The notes: generated by a model from the letters alone, not told the origin. A stretch of 12,051 nt of DNA from an uncultured Collinsella sp. (GCA_934655835.1 CAKUHM010000026.1:1-12051); one strand, 5' to 3'. Positions 1 through 9,399 are shown, counted from the first letter of the stretch. A program made the numbers and translations.

Positions 1-821
1 CCGCCCGCCACCGCAACGATCGCGTAGTTGGCATACCCGATCACCACGGTCATGGGCACCATCGAGTTGGCGTAGGCCTGCGCGGCGCCACCGGTGCGGC
101 GCAGCTCCTGGTTGCGCGTGTCAAAACCGGCAACGTTGGCCTGCTCGTGATTAAAGACCTTGATGACCTTTTGGCCCGAGACCATTTCCTCGACATATCC
201 GTCCAAGTCGCCGAGCGATGCCTGTTGGGCGGCAAAGAAACGCTTGGAGCGAATGCCCGAATAGCGCGCGTACAGCACGATGGCCGCGTCGCACACAAGC
301 GTGATAATCGTGAGCTGCCAGTTGAGGATGATGAGCATGGCCGTGGTGCCGATGACCTGGATGGTCGCCTGAATCACGTTGGCAAAGCTGTTGTTGAGCG
401 CCTCGGAGACCGTGTCGACGTCGTTGGTGAAGAAGCTCATGATGTCGCCCGAGCGCGTGCTGTCGAAATAGCTGAGCGGCAGCGTCTGGATATGCGCGAA
501 CAGGTCGCGGCGGATGTCGGACACCACGCGCTGGGCTGCGCGCACCATGATTTGCGAATAGCCCAGGGCCGAGAGCACGCCCGCGGCGTAGATGACGGCC
601 GTAAAGAGAACCTGCTTGGTGAGCAGCTCCTCCCCGCCCGTGGCCAAGCCGTTGACGATGGGGCGCACCATATAGGTGCCGGCAAGGCTCGCGATGGCGG
701 CGATGGAGGCGAGCACGCCCACCGCCAGCAGCGAGAACTTGGCGTGACCCATGTAGCTGAGCAAGCGGCGGAGCGTCTGCCCCAGATTGGCCGGGCGGGC
801 CTGAGCGGATGTCTTAGGCAT
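1..821 (-). CDS. ABC exporter half-transporter, second subunit (3' end outside window)
   Basis: This is the N-terminal ~273 residues of an ABC exporter half-transporter; the stop and the whole nucleotide-binding domain lie beyond the window start. The visible part is the type-I exporter membrane domain, with hydrophobic helices near residues 28-52, 85-100 and 160-185 and the coupling segment LSYFDSTRSGDIMSFFTNDVD around residues 125-145. The chosen ATG starts MPKTSAQARPANLGQTLRR and has an excellent ribosome site (AGGAGGTG) 5-6 nt upstream. It overlaps the stop of the preceding ABC gene by 8 bp, which implies translational coupling and a heterodimer. Family knowledge: such pairs export drugs, lipids or peptides from the cytoplasm. 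The partner has a degenerate ATP site, so this subunit should carry the consensus Glu and His, but that part cannot be seen. The substrate is unknown. Confidence 0.93.
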   Translation of the reverse strand, partial: MPKTSAQARPANLGQTLRRLLSYMGHAKFSLLAVGVLASIAAIASLAGTYMVRPIVNGLATGGEELLTKQVLFTAVIYAAGVLSALGYSQIMVRAAQRVVSDIRRDLFAHIQTLPLSYFDSTRSGDIMSFFTNDVDTVSEALNNSFANVIQATIQVIGTTAMLIILNWQLTIITLVCDAAIVLYARYSGIRSKRFFAAQQASLGDLDGYVEEMVSGQKVIKVFNHEQANVAGFDTRNQELRRTGGAAQAYANSMVPMTVVIGYANYAIVAVAG

Positions 822-2634
822 GGCGCTCACCTCCTTCCGTGGCTCGAAGTGATCCGCATGCGACGGAGAAAATCGGATCATCCGCGCCGTCACCGTCGTC
901 CGCATCCCCCGCGAACTCCATCTGCGAGGCGTAAATCTCCTGGTAGATGTTGTCACCCGCTAGCAGCTCCTCGTGCGTGCCCACGCCATGGACACGCCCG
1001 TCGTCCAGCACCACAATGCGATCTGCATCCATCACGCTCGCGATGCGCTGGGCGATGATGATCACGGTCGTGTCGGGAATCTGCGCGATGTGCTCACGGA
1101 TCTTGGCGTCGGTCGCCATATCGACCGCGCTGGTAGAGTCGTCAAAAATGAGCACGCGCGGATGCTTGAGCAGCGTGCGCGCGATGCACAGGCGCTGCTT
1201 CTGCCCGCCCGAAACACCGGCACCGCCCTGGCCCAACTCGCCGTCGAGTCCGCCGATGCGGTCCAGGAACTCGTCCACGCACGCCGCGCGGCAGGCACGC
1301 AGCAGCTCCTCGTCGGCGGCATCGGGCGCGCCCCACTGCAAGTTTTCGCGCACGGTGCCCGTGAACAGCACGTTCTTTTGCAGCACAATACCCACGGCAT
1401 CGCGCAGGGCGGCAAGGTCGTAGTCGCGCACGTCACGCCCGCCCACGAGCACGGCGCCCTCGGTCGCGTCGTACAGGCGCGCGATGAGCTGCACGAGCGA
1501 GCTCTTGCCCGAGCCCGTGCCGCCGAGCACGCCCACCGTGGAGCCCGGCTCGATGCGAAGGTCGATATGCTCGAGCACGTCCTCGGCAGCATCCGAGCGG
1601 TACTTAAACGACACGTCGCGGAACTCAACGCTTCCGTCGGCAACCTCGCGCACCGCCGCGTCTGCCGCAGGTGCCTGGATGAGCGATTGCTCGTCAATCA
1701 CGCGCGAAATGCGCTCTACGCTGGCGAGCGCGCGCGTGAGCAGCAAAAACACGTTGGAGATCATCATGAGCGAGTTCATGATCAGCAGCACGTAGCTCAT
1801 AAAGCCCGTGAGCGAGCCCACGCCCAGCTCGCCGGCGATAATCATGCGCCCGCCGATCCACAGGATGGAGATGGCGGCCACATACATCGACAGTTGAAAC
1901 ACCGGCAGGTTAAGCACGGCGTTGCCGAAGGTCTTCGTCGCCGTGTGCGCGAGCTCGGTATTGACGGTGTCGAACTTGGCCTCCTCGTGCTCGGCGCGCA
2001 CATACGCCTTGACGGCGCGCACGGCGGTGAGGTCCTCCTGCACCACGCCGTTGAGGTGGTCCATCGAGGTCTGCAGCTGGCGGTAGAGCGGGCTCACGCG
2101 GTAGGTGATGACGCCCAGCACAATCGCCAGTACGGGCAGGATGATCGCGAAGACCGTGGCGAGCGGGCGCGACAGTACCAGGGCATAGACCAGACCGACG
2201 ATGAGCGTCACCGGTCCGCGCACCATGGGACGAAAGCCGTTGCCGATGGCGTTTTGGATGACGGTGATGTCGGTGGTCATGCGGGTGACAAGCGAGCTGG
2301 CGTCGTAGTTGTCCAGGTTGCCAAAGGCGAGCGTCTGGATCTTGCGATACTCGGCCTCACGCAGGTTGGCGCCCAGGCCCGAAGCTACGCGAGCGGATGT
2401 GCGGGCATAGCCCAGGCCCAGTACCAGCGAAAACGCCGCACACACCAGCATGCACGCGCCTTGTAACAGCATATAGTTGACGTCACCCGTGGGCACGCCC
2501 ACGTCGATGATATTGGCCATGATGACTGGGATAAACAGCTCGAGCGCGGTCTCGACCGAGACGAACATCACGCCGAGTACGGCATCGCGACGGTATTCCC
2601 CCAAATAGGAAAACAAGATTTTGAGATTGCGCAC
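814..2634 (-). CDS. ABC exporter half-transporter with degenerate ATPase site
   Basis: A complete 606-residue half-transporter. The membrane domain spans about residues 15-305 and the ATPase domain about 335-575. Visible motifs are Walker A GGTGSGKSS (371-379), Q-loop Gln419, signature SGGQKQR (475-481) and Walker B VLIFDD (494-499). The catalytic Glu after Walker B is Asp499 and the switch His is Gln529 (IIAQR). Both changes are typical of the degenerate-site subunit of heterodimeric exporters such as TM287/TM288, so the 8-bp-overlapping downstream gene is the likely partner. The start is GTG: an in-frame TGA lies two codons upstream, and MRNLKILFSYLGEYRRD is a typical exporter N-terminus. 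A GGGGGATG run gives only a modest ribosome site. The tail after residue 575 is acidic and unconserved, and residues 585-595 are encoded by a copy of a dispersed repeat. The substrate cannot be told; drug or lipid export is a family-level guess. Confidence 0.95.
   Translation of the reverse strand: MRNLKILFSYLGEYRRDAVLGVMFVSVETALELFIPVIMANIIDVGVPTGDVNYMLLQGACMLVCAAFSLVLGLGYARTSARVASGLGANLREAEYRKIQTLAFGNLDNYDASSLVTRMTTDITVIQNAIGNGFRPMVRGPVTLIVGLVYALVLSRPLATVFAIILPVLAIVLGVITYRVSPLYRQLQTSMDHLNGVVQEDLTAVRAVKAYVRAEHEEAKFDTVNTELAHTATKTFGNAVLNLPVFQLSMYVAAISILWIGGRMIIAGELGVGSLTGFMSYVLLIMNSLMMISNVFLLLTRALASVERISRVIDEQSLIQAPAADAAVREVADGSVEFRDVSFKYRSDAAEDVLEHIDLRIEPGSTVGVLGGTGSGKSSLVQLIARLYDATEGAVLVGGRDVRDYDLAALRDAVGIVLQKNVLFTGTVRENLQWGAPDAADEELLRACRAACVDEFLDRIGGLDGELGQGGAGVSGGQKQRLCIARTLLKHPRVLIFDDSTSAVDMATDAKIREHIAQIPDTTVIIIAQRIASVMDADRIVVLDDGRVHGVGTHEELLAGDNIYQEIYASQMEFAGDADDGDGADDPIFSVACGSLRATEGGERHA
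850..880 (-). repeat. 31-bp dispersed repeat inside the ABC gene 3' end
   Basis: A 31-bp block with TGATCC/GGATCA ends and a central CTCCGTC on the minus strand. It matches the intergenic block at 7781-7811 at 25 of 31 positions. It encodes residues 585-595 of the ABC subunit, downstream of the conserved ATPase domain. Confidence 0.6.
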
Positions 2635-2675
2635 GCAGGTTCATCCCCCATCAAACGTTGTTCGCAAACGCACGT

Positions 2676-2703
2676 ATTATTGCGCGCCGAGCGATAGTGT
2701 CAA
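2676..2703 (-). promoter_or_regulatory. Predicted sigma-70-type promoter of the ABC exporter pair
   Basis: On the minus strand a consensus -35 TTGACA (2703-2698) is followed after 16 bp by AATAAT (2681-2676), five of six matches to the -10 consensus. Transcription would begin near 2669, leaving a leader of about 35 nt before the GTG start. No MerR-type dyad lies in this spacer, so it looks like an ordinary housekeeping promoter. Confidence 0.6.
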
Positions 2704-2784
2704 GTGTTCCGAAATCGATTTCTGCAAGGCTGGCACAGGCGCTAAGCCCGCGCGGCGCGTGCCCGTATTCAAATGGAAATGATT

Positions 2785-2808
2785 GTGGGCGCGAATTTTT
2801 CGCCCCAC
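2785..2808. repeat. Imperfect palindrome in the divergent intergenic region
   Basis: GTGGG and CCCAC outer arms and GCGAA/TTCGC inner arms form a hairpin of about ten pairs with a bulge and a 3-nt TTT loop. It lies between the two divergent promoters. No T-run follows on the plus strand, so it does not look like a terminator for either flanking gene. It could be an operator or a repeat remnant; the function is unknown. Confidence 0.4.
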
Positions 2809-2822
2809 CGCCAACATAAACC

Positions 2823-2853
2823 TTGACTCTACAATCGTTATAGGGTTTTCACT
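2823..2853 (+). promoter_or_regulatory. MerR-type promoter/operator upstream of the MATE gene
   Basis: A -35 TTGACT (2823-2828) and a -10-like TTCACT (2848-2853) are separated by 19 bp, the over-long spacer typical of promoters that MerR-family proteins activate by DNA distortion. The spacer region holds an imperfect dyad, ACTCTACAA - 3 nt - TTATAGGGT (2826-2846), 15 of 21 positions symmetric. It resembles the ACTCT...AGGGT operators of drug-responsive MerR proteins such as Mta and BmrR. A MerR gene lies downstream of the MATE gene, so autoregulated induction of the pair is likely. The leader before the MATE ATG would be about 35 nt. Confidence 0.68.
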
Positions 2854-2895
2854 ACACTGGTACGCAAACGAACCAAGCCAGAAAGTGCCCTGCCC

Positions 2896-4242
2896 ATGGA
2901 ACACGACCTCACACGCGGCAATGTCCTCAAGACCATCGCGGTCTTCGCCCTGCCCTATATGCTCTCGTACTTTTTGCAGATGCTCTACGGCATGGCCGAC
3001 CTGTACTTTATCGGACAGTTTAGCGGCGCCGCCGGCATCACCGCCGTGGGCAATGGCGCGCAGACGCTCTATATCATTACCGTGACGCTCGTGGGCCTGG
3101 CCATGGGAACAACGGTCATCGTCGGCCACGCCGTGGGCTCGCGCCGCTTTGACCGTGCCGAGGCAGCCATCGGCAACACCATCACGCTCTTTATGGGCGT
3201 CTCGGTGGTGCTGGCCGCGCTCTTGCTCGCGCTGTGCCCGCAGATCGTGGCGCTCATCGGCACGCCGGCCGAAGCGGTCGAGGGCACTGCCGCCTACCTG
3301 CGCATCTGCTTTATCGGCATTCCGTGCATCGCCGCATACAACATCCTCTCGGCCATCTTTCGCGGCCTGGGCGATTCGCGCTCGCCCATGTACGTGATCG
3401 GCGTGGCGTGCGTTATCAACATCGCGCTCGACTTTCTGTTCATTGGCCACATGGGACTCGGCCCCGTGGGCGCGGCACTCGGCACGGTGATCGCGCAGAC
3501 GGCAAGCGTTGCCCTCGCACTCGTATGGCTCAAGAGCCGCCGTACAAACATCCACGTCAAGCGCAGCGATTTGCGCCCCCAGCCCGAGGTGCTCGGCAGC
3601 ATCCTCAAGATTGGCGTGCCCGTGGCCGTACAGGACGGCTGCATCCAGGTGGCGTTTATGTTCATTACCGTTATCGCCAACCACCGCGGGCTGGTCGACG
3701 CTGCCGCCGTTGGCCTGGTCGAGAAGATGATCAGCTTTTTGTTCATTGTGCCGAGTTCCATGGGCGCCACCGTCAGCGCGCTCACGGCGCAAAACGCGGG
3801 CGCGGGCAAGGGCGACCGCGCGCGTCAGGTGCTCAAGGACGCCATGACCATCTCGGTGGTATACGGCTGCCTGATCACGGTTCTGATGTGGCTGGTGGCA
3901 CCGACGTTTCTCGGCTTTTTTGCCAAGGACGCCGCAGTGGTCGCGGCCGGCACTGGCTATATGCGCAGCTATATTTTCGACGCGATCTTCGCCGGCATCC
4001 ATATTTGCTTTAGCGGCTTTTTCGCTGCGTACGGCAAGAGCTACATCGGCTTTGCGCACAACGTGCTGGCCGTGGCACTCATCCGCGTGCCGGGCGCGTG
4101 GCTGCTGTCGAACGCCTATTCCGACACGCTGTTTCCCATGGGCATCGCCTCGCCGTGCGGGTCGATTCTGTCGGCAGCCATTTGCGTGGTGGCGTTTACG
4201 GTGCTCAACCGCCGCGGTGCTTTTGACAAGTTGGTGGCGTAG
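2896..4242 (+). CDS. MATE family multidrug efflux transporter
   Basis: A 448-residue integral membrane protein with the MATE fold: a short N-terminal amphipathic segment (MEHDLTRGNVLKTIAVFALP), then two homologous halves of about six helices each. The first half has the family-typical stretch GMADLYFIGQFSGAAGITAVG (residues ~32-52); the second resumes around residue 240 with VPVAVQDGCIQVAFMF. Family knowledge: MATE proteins use Na+ or H+ gradients to export cationic drugs, dyes or metabolites. Length is normal for the family. The ATG at 2896 is favoured because it leads straight into the family N-terminus, although the ribosome site (AGAAAG, about 10 nt upstream) is weak. A MerR-type promoter precedes it and a MerR regulator follows 56 bp downstream, so it is probably an inducible drug pump. 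The actual substrate cannot be inferred. Confidence 0.94.
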   Translation: MEHDLTRGNVLKTIAVFALPYMLSYFLQMLYGMADLYFIGQFSGAAGITAVGNGAQTLYIITVTLVGLAMGTTVIVGHAVGSRRFDRAEAAIGNTITLFMGVSVVLAALLLALCPQIVALIGTPAEAVEGTAAYLRICFIGIPCIAAYNILSAIFRGLGDSRSPMYVIGVACVINIALDFLFIGHMGLGPVGAALGTVIAQTASVALALVWLKSRRTNIHVKRSDLRPQPEVLGSILKIGVPVAVQDGCIQVAFMFITVIANHRGLVDAAAVGLVEKMISFLFIVPSSMGATVSALTAQNAGAGKGDRARQVLKDAMTISVVYGCLITVLMWLVAPTFLGFFAKDAAVVAAGTGYMRSYIFDAIFAGIHICFSGFFAAYGKSYIGFAHNVLAVALIRVPGAWLLSNAYSDTLFPMGIASPCGSILSAAICVVAFTVLNRRGAFDKLVA

Positions 4243-4278
4243 CGGGACGGCACGAGTCTGGCGACCCTGTCCCGTTTT
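4243..4278 (+). terminator. Weak terminator-like hairpin between MATE and MerR genes
   Basis: CGGGAC (4243-4248) pairs with GTCCCG (4269-4274) around a 20-nt loop that can add two or three inner pairs past a bulge, followed by TTTT. The stem starts directly after the MATE stop codon. It would be a leaky terminator at best, and could set a lower level of regulator mRNA than of pump mRNA. Confidence 0.35.
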
Positions 4279-4298
4279 CTGCCGAAAGGAGCAATCCC

Positions 4299-5144
4299 GT
4301 GACTGACACGTCCAGCGAACATACCGATGGCCTGCTCCGCATTGGCGAGGTCGCGCGTCTGTTTAACCTAAGCGTTGGCACGCTGCGCCATTACGAGCAG
4401 ATGGGCCTGCTGGAACCGGCACGCATCGACCCCGCGAGCGGCTACCGCTACTACGGAGCACGACAGCTCTCCACCCTCAACACCATCAGCCACCTGCGCG
4501 TTCTCGATTTGCCGTTGGCTCAGATTCGCGAATTTGTGACCACGCGCGACGTGGACCTCATGCAGCGCCAACTCGCCCAGCAGCAGGAGCTTATCGAACG
4601 TAAACGCCGTGAGCTGGAACGCGTCTCACGCAAGATCGACAACCGGCTTGCCTTGTTGCGGGGCGCATTGGATGCTGAGCTCGATACCATCTACGAGGTC
4701 AACGCGCCCGAACTTCGTTGCGCCGTGCTGCGCGAACGCGTCAACCCCACCGATGCCTATGCGCTGGAGTGGCAGATTCGCCAGCTGCAAAAAGGACAGC
4801 ACGAGACCTTCGTCTTCCTTGGCAATCTGGGTGTGGGCATCGCGCCCGAGCGCATTGCCACCGGTGACTTTGATGGCTACGACGAGGTCTTTCTGCTGTT
4901 GGATGACACGGACGATTACCTGGGGGACGTCGAAGTTCGGCCCGCTGCACGTTGCCTGACGGTCAGCTTCCGCGGCACGCACGGACAGGCAGCTCCGCAC
5001 TACGAGCGCCTACTCGATTACATGCACGAGCACAACCTGGCCCCCGCCGGCCCCTCGCGCGAGATCGCCCTCATCGACGACATTATCAGCGACGACCCGG
5101 CGACCTACGTAACGCAGATCACGGTGCCTGTTACGGTCTCCTAA
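4299..5144 (+). CDS. MerR-family regulator with GyrI-like effector domain (BmrR/TipA type)
   Basis: A 281-residue transcription regulator. Residues ~12-80 form the MerR winged helix-turn-helix (LLRIGEVARLFNLSVGTLRHYE, GYRYY, then LPLAQIREFV). Residues ~82-122 are a charged coiled-coil dimerisation helix. The C-terminal ~155 residues look like a GyrI-like/BmrR effector pocket, the kind that binds hydrophobic cationic drugs. No Cys or His cluster for metal sensing is visible. The start is GTG at 4299, supported by AAGGAG 7 nt upstream. The gene ends in tandem TAA TAA codons followed by a strong hairpin. It follows the MATE gene by 56 bp on the same strand, and the MATE promoter has the 19-bp spacer and dyad expected for a MerR target. 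It most likely activates that promoter when a pump substrate binds. Confidence 0.92.
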   Translation: MTDTSSEHTDGLLRIGEVARLFNLSVGTLRHYEQMGLLEPARIDPASGYRYYGARQLSTLNTISHLRVLDLPLAQIREFVTTRDVDLMQRQLAQQQELIERKRRELERVSRKIDNRLALLRGALDAELDTIYEVNAPELRCAVLRERVNPTDAYALEWQIRQLQKGQHETFVFLGNLGVGIAPERIATGDFDGYDEVFLLLDDTDDYLGDVEVRPAARCLTVSFRGTHGQAAPHYERLLDYMHEHNLAPAGPSREIALIDDIISDDPATYVTQITVPVTVS

Positions 5145-5147
5145 TAA

Positions 5148-5182
5148 AACCGCCCGGAAAGAGTCGAACTTTCCGGGCGGTT
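5148..5182. terminator. Bidirectional intrinsic terminator between merR-like gene and ligA
   Basis: A perfect 14-bp stem (AACCGCCCGGAAAG / CTTTCCGGGCGGTT) with a 7-nt loop lies between two convergent stop codons. The plus strand continues with TTCTTCAATTT and the minus strand with TTTTATTA, so it can serve both genes. Confidence 0.9.
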
Positions 5183-5204
5183 CTTCAATTTGTCTATCGA
5201 TGCC

Positions 5205-7481
<2,277 letters not shown>

Positions 7482-7541
7482 TCACGATGGGGCCGAATAG
7501 TGGTCTCAAACCGCACCGAATCGGCAGCCGCCAGGCCGGGG

Positions 7542-7745
7542 TGGACAGTTAGTTCAGATACGTATAAATCTGCGAACCGAATCGAGCTCAAATGGCGCCA
7601 TTTCACCCCATTTGGTCGTCCCGGAGCGGCACAATCGGCTTATTTCTCCTTCCGAGCACCCATCAGAGCCCCATTTCCATCCCGAAACAGCTCAAAACGC
7701 ATCCCAGACTGCCCCAGATTTATACGTATCTGAACTAACTGTCCA
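7542..7745. repeat. 204-bp element bounded by perfect 31-bp inverted repeats (MITE-like candidate)
   Basis: Positions 7542-7572 and 7715-7745 are exact reverse complements over 31 bp. Each arm contains GGACAGTTAGTTCAG followed by the self-palindromic ATACGTAT. The 142-bp core carries no convincing gene, but holds a perfect 14-bp palindrome AAATGGCGCCATTT at 7590-7603. It sits in the otherwise empty stretch between the htrA-like gene and ligA, and is less GC-rich than its surroundings. No clear target-site duplication is visible at the edges. It could be a non-autonomous mobile element, a repeat remnant, or two facing copies of a regulatory site. If transcribed it could fold into a long hairpin. 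Confidence 0.6.
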
Positions 7746-7780
7746 GACCATTCCGAACCGAGCTCCTCGCCAGCTCAAAG

Positions 7781-7811
7781 TGATCCGTTTTCCTCCGTCC
7801 CTGGGGGATCA
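7781..7811 (+). repeat. 31-bp dispersed repeat, intergenic copy
   Basis: A block with ends TGATCC/GGATCA and a central CTCCGTC. It matches the reverse complement of 850-880 at 25 of 31 positions. It lies between the inverted-repeat element and the htrA-like terminator, outside any gene. Confidence 0.6.
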
Positions 7812-7819
7812 TTATGAAA

Positions 7820-7856
7820 AGAGGGGCTGTCCCGCGCATGGCGGGGCAGCCCCTCT
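7820..7856 (-). terminator. Intrinsic terminator of the htrA-like gene
   Basis: A 16-bp stem starting AGAGGGGCTG with one wobble pair and a 5-nt loop (7836-7840). On the minus strand it is followed by TTTTCATAAT. It begins 26 bp after the protease stop codon. Confidence 0.85.
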
Positions 7857-7882
7857 GGCTTCGATGTGTGTGAAACGGCTCG

Positions 7883-9346
7883 CTAGAATCCCTGGCCGTA
7901 GCCCTGACCCTGGCCCTGCTGGCCCAGCAGCTCCTCCAGGTACTGGCGCAGCTGCTCGTCGGTGATGCCGCCGTTGCCGGTATCAGTCGAGCTGTCGTTC
8001 TGCTGCTGGTTCTGCAGCTCCTCGTCGGAGCCCAGCTCAACAGTGACCTTCTTCTCTTCCTTGCCGCGCACGAGCGTGATCTCGACCTTCTCGCCCACCT
8101 CGTGGCTACGCAGTGCGATGATCAGGCCATCGGCACTCGTGATCTCGTCATCGCCCAGCTTGGTGATGACGTCGCCCTCCTGGATGCCGGCCTTGGCCGC
8201 AGGACCGTCCTCGACGACGCTCGCCACATACGCGCCGCTATCGGTGCTCAGCTTGTTGGTACGGGCGTTGAGCGCGTTGACACTCGAAAGCGTGGCGCCC
8301 AGGTACGGGTGCACCGGCGTCTTGCCGTCGATGATCTGGTCGGCGATGTTCTTGGCATAGTTGACCGGAATGGCAAAGCCAACGCCCGAGCTGGAACCCG
8401 AATAGCTCTCGATGAGCGAGTTGATACCCACGAGTTCGCCGTTATCGTTGACGAGCGCGCCGCCGGAGTTACCCGGGTTGATGGCGGCATCGGTCTGGAT
8501 CATGTTGGCATAGATGGTGTTACCGCTGGTGGAACTCATGGCGGTGGAGCGATAGAGCGCCGACACGATACCGGTGGAGACGGACTGCTCGTTGCCGAAC
8601 GGTGAGCCGATGGCCATGACCCACTCGCCCACGTTGAGCTTGGAGGAGTCACCGATCTCGATCGGCGTTAGCTTGGAGGCGTCGGCATCCTTGAGCTTGA
8701 TGACGGCCAGGTCGCTCGAGGCATCGTTGCCCACGAATTCGGCCTCGTAGGTGGTGCCGTCGTCCATGGTAACCACGTACTGGTCATAGCCGTCGACCAC
8801 GTGGTTGTTGGTGAGGATGTGGCCCTCGGTATCGAGCACCACGCCCGAGCCAACGCTGCCCGAGCTGTCCGACTCGTCAGCGGACTGCGAAAGCGAGCTG
8901 CCCTGGCTGCCACTCGATGTGGCGGTAATGGAAACAACGGAGGGCAGCGCCTTGGCAGAGACGGCCTCGGCCAGCGTGGTGTCCTCGGAGTCGATCGTGA
9001 TCTTTTGCGTCGACGAGCCCGAAGCGCCCGCCGTCACGGCGTTCTTGCCGCCGCCGATATCGAGCGTGCCACTCATAATGAGCGCGATGACCAGCAGGGC
9101 GCCGCATGCGCAGCCGGCGAGCGCCGTAATGAAGATCGGCAGCTTTTTGGTCTTGGTCTTGACCACCGTATGCTTGTTCACGACCTGCGCACCACCCAGC
9201 GGCTGGCCGGTCTGTGTGTCGTAGGCCTGCACATAGGGAATGTTGTTGCCACCGGCAGGCGTCGACTCCACCTGCACGCGCGGCTGCTGCTGGGTCTCAC
9301 CGGCATTGCCCACATCCTGGGGACGCTGGGAATCGTACTCGCTCAT
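7883..9346 (-). CDS. htrA: HtrA/DegP-like membrane-anchored serine protease (trypsin + PDZ)
   Basis: A 487-residue protein with a ~68-residue cytoplasmic N-terminal tail rich in Gln and Pro, one membrane anchor (~70-93, LPIFITALAGCACGALLVIALI), and an extracytoplasmic trypsin-like domain. The catalytic triad is His182 (LTNNHVV), Asp212 (SSDLAVIKL) and Ser294 (NPGNSGGAL). A PDZ domain covers ~368-440 (GPAAKAGIQEGDVITKLG), followed by a Gln/Gly-rich tail ending GQGQGYGQGF. Family knowledge: HtrA proteases degrade or refold damaged exported proteins. ATG at 9346 is preferred over an upstream start 13 codons earlier, since AAAGGA lies ~9 nt before it and MSEYDSQ begins a typical soluble tail. It lies downstream of the OmpR-type regulator on the same strand, but a strong terminator and ~210 bp separate them, so a separate transcript is likely. 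Confidence 0.95.
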   Translation of the reverse strand: MSEYDSQRPQDVGNAGETQQQPRVQVESTPAGGNNIPYVQAYDTQTGQPLGGAQVVNKHTVVKTKTKKLPIFITALAGCACGALLVIALIMSGTLDIGGGKNAVTAGASGSSTQKITIDSEDTTLAEAVSAKALPSVVSITATSSGSQGSSLSQSADESDSSGSVGSGVVLDTEGHILTNNHVVDGYDQYVVTMDDGTTYEAEFVGNDASSDLAVIKLKDADASKLTPIEIGDSSKLNVGEWVMAIGSPFGNEQSVSTGIVSALYRSTAMSSTSGNTIYANMIQTDAAINPGNSGGALVNDNGELVGINSLIESYSGSSSGVGFAIPVNYAKNIADQIIDGKTPVHPYLGATLSSVNALNARTNKLSTDSGAYVASVVEDGPAAKAGIQEGDVITKLGDDEITSADGLIIALRSHEVGEKVEITLVRGKEEKKVTVELGSDEELQNQQQNDSSTDTGNGGITDEQLRQYLEELLGQQGQGQGYGQGF

Positions 9347-9375
9347 AGCTGCGATCCTTTCGTCTAATAACCAAA

Positions 9376-9399
9376 GGCCCGCCAAACATGTGGCGGGCC
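9376..9399 (-). promoter_or_regulatory. Hairpin in the htrA-like leader (possible attenuator)
   Basis: A perfect 9-bp stem GGCCCGCCA/TGGCGGGCC with a 6-nt loop, followed on the minus strand by the imperfect T-rich TTTGGTTATT. It ends 29 nt before the protease ATG, too close for a promoter to fit between. It therefore sits in the leader RNA, and may act as an attenuator or 5' stabiliser. It could instead be a back-up terminator for the upstream regulator gene. Confidence 0.5.

Noticed and set aside
973..2466. Long plus-strand open frame opposite the ABC gene
   Set aside because: It is a GC-rich antisense frame, with His/Arg/Ala-rich unfamily-like sequence, while the minus strand encodes a clear ABC transporter.
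2772..2785. Fur/Zur-like AT-rich string AATGGAAATGATTG
   Set aside because: It lacks the dyad symmetry of a Fur-family operator, and no metal genes are nearby.
2663..2870. CGCAAACG present in both divergent leaders (2663-2670 and 2863-2870)
   Set aside because: An 8-bp match in a GC-rich genome is weak evidence and has no further symmetry.
2677..4059. Minus-strand open frame opposite the MATE gene
   Set aside because: Composition is typical of an antisense shadow, and the plus strand has a complete MATE protein.
7612..7965. Possible small plus-strand gene in the ligA-htrA gap
   Set aside because: It runs through an inverted-repeat arm, a dispersed repeat and a terminator, has no ribosome site and no familiar sequence.
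9347..9385. Upstream start for the HtrA-like protein adding 13 residues
   Set aside because: This stretch contains the ribosome site for the ATG at 9346 and runs into the leader hairpin.
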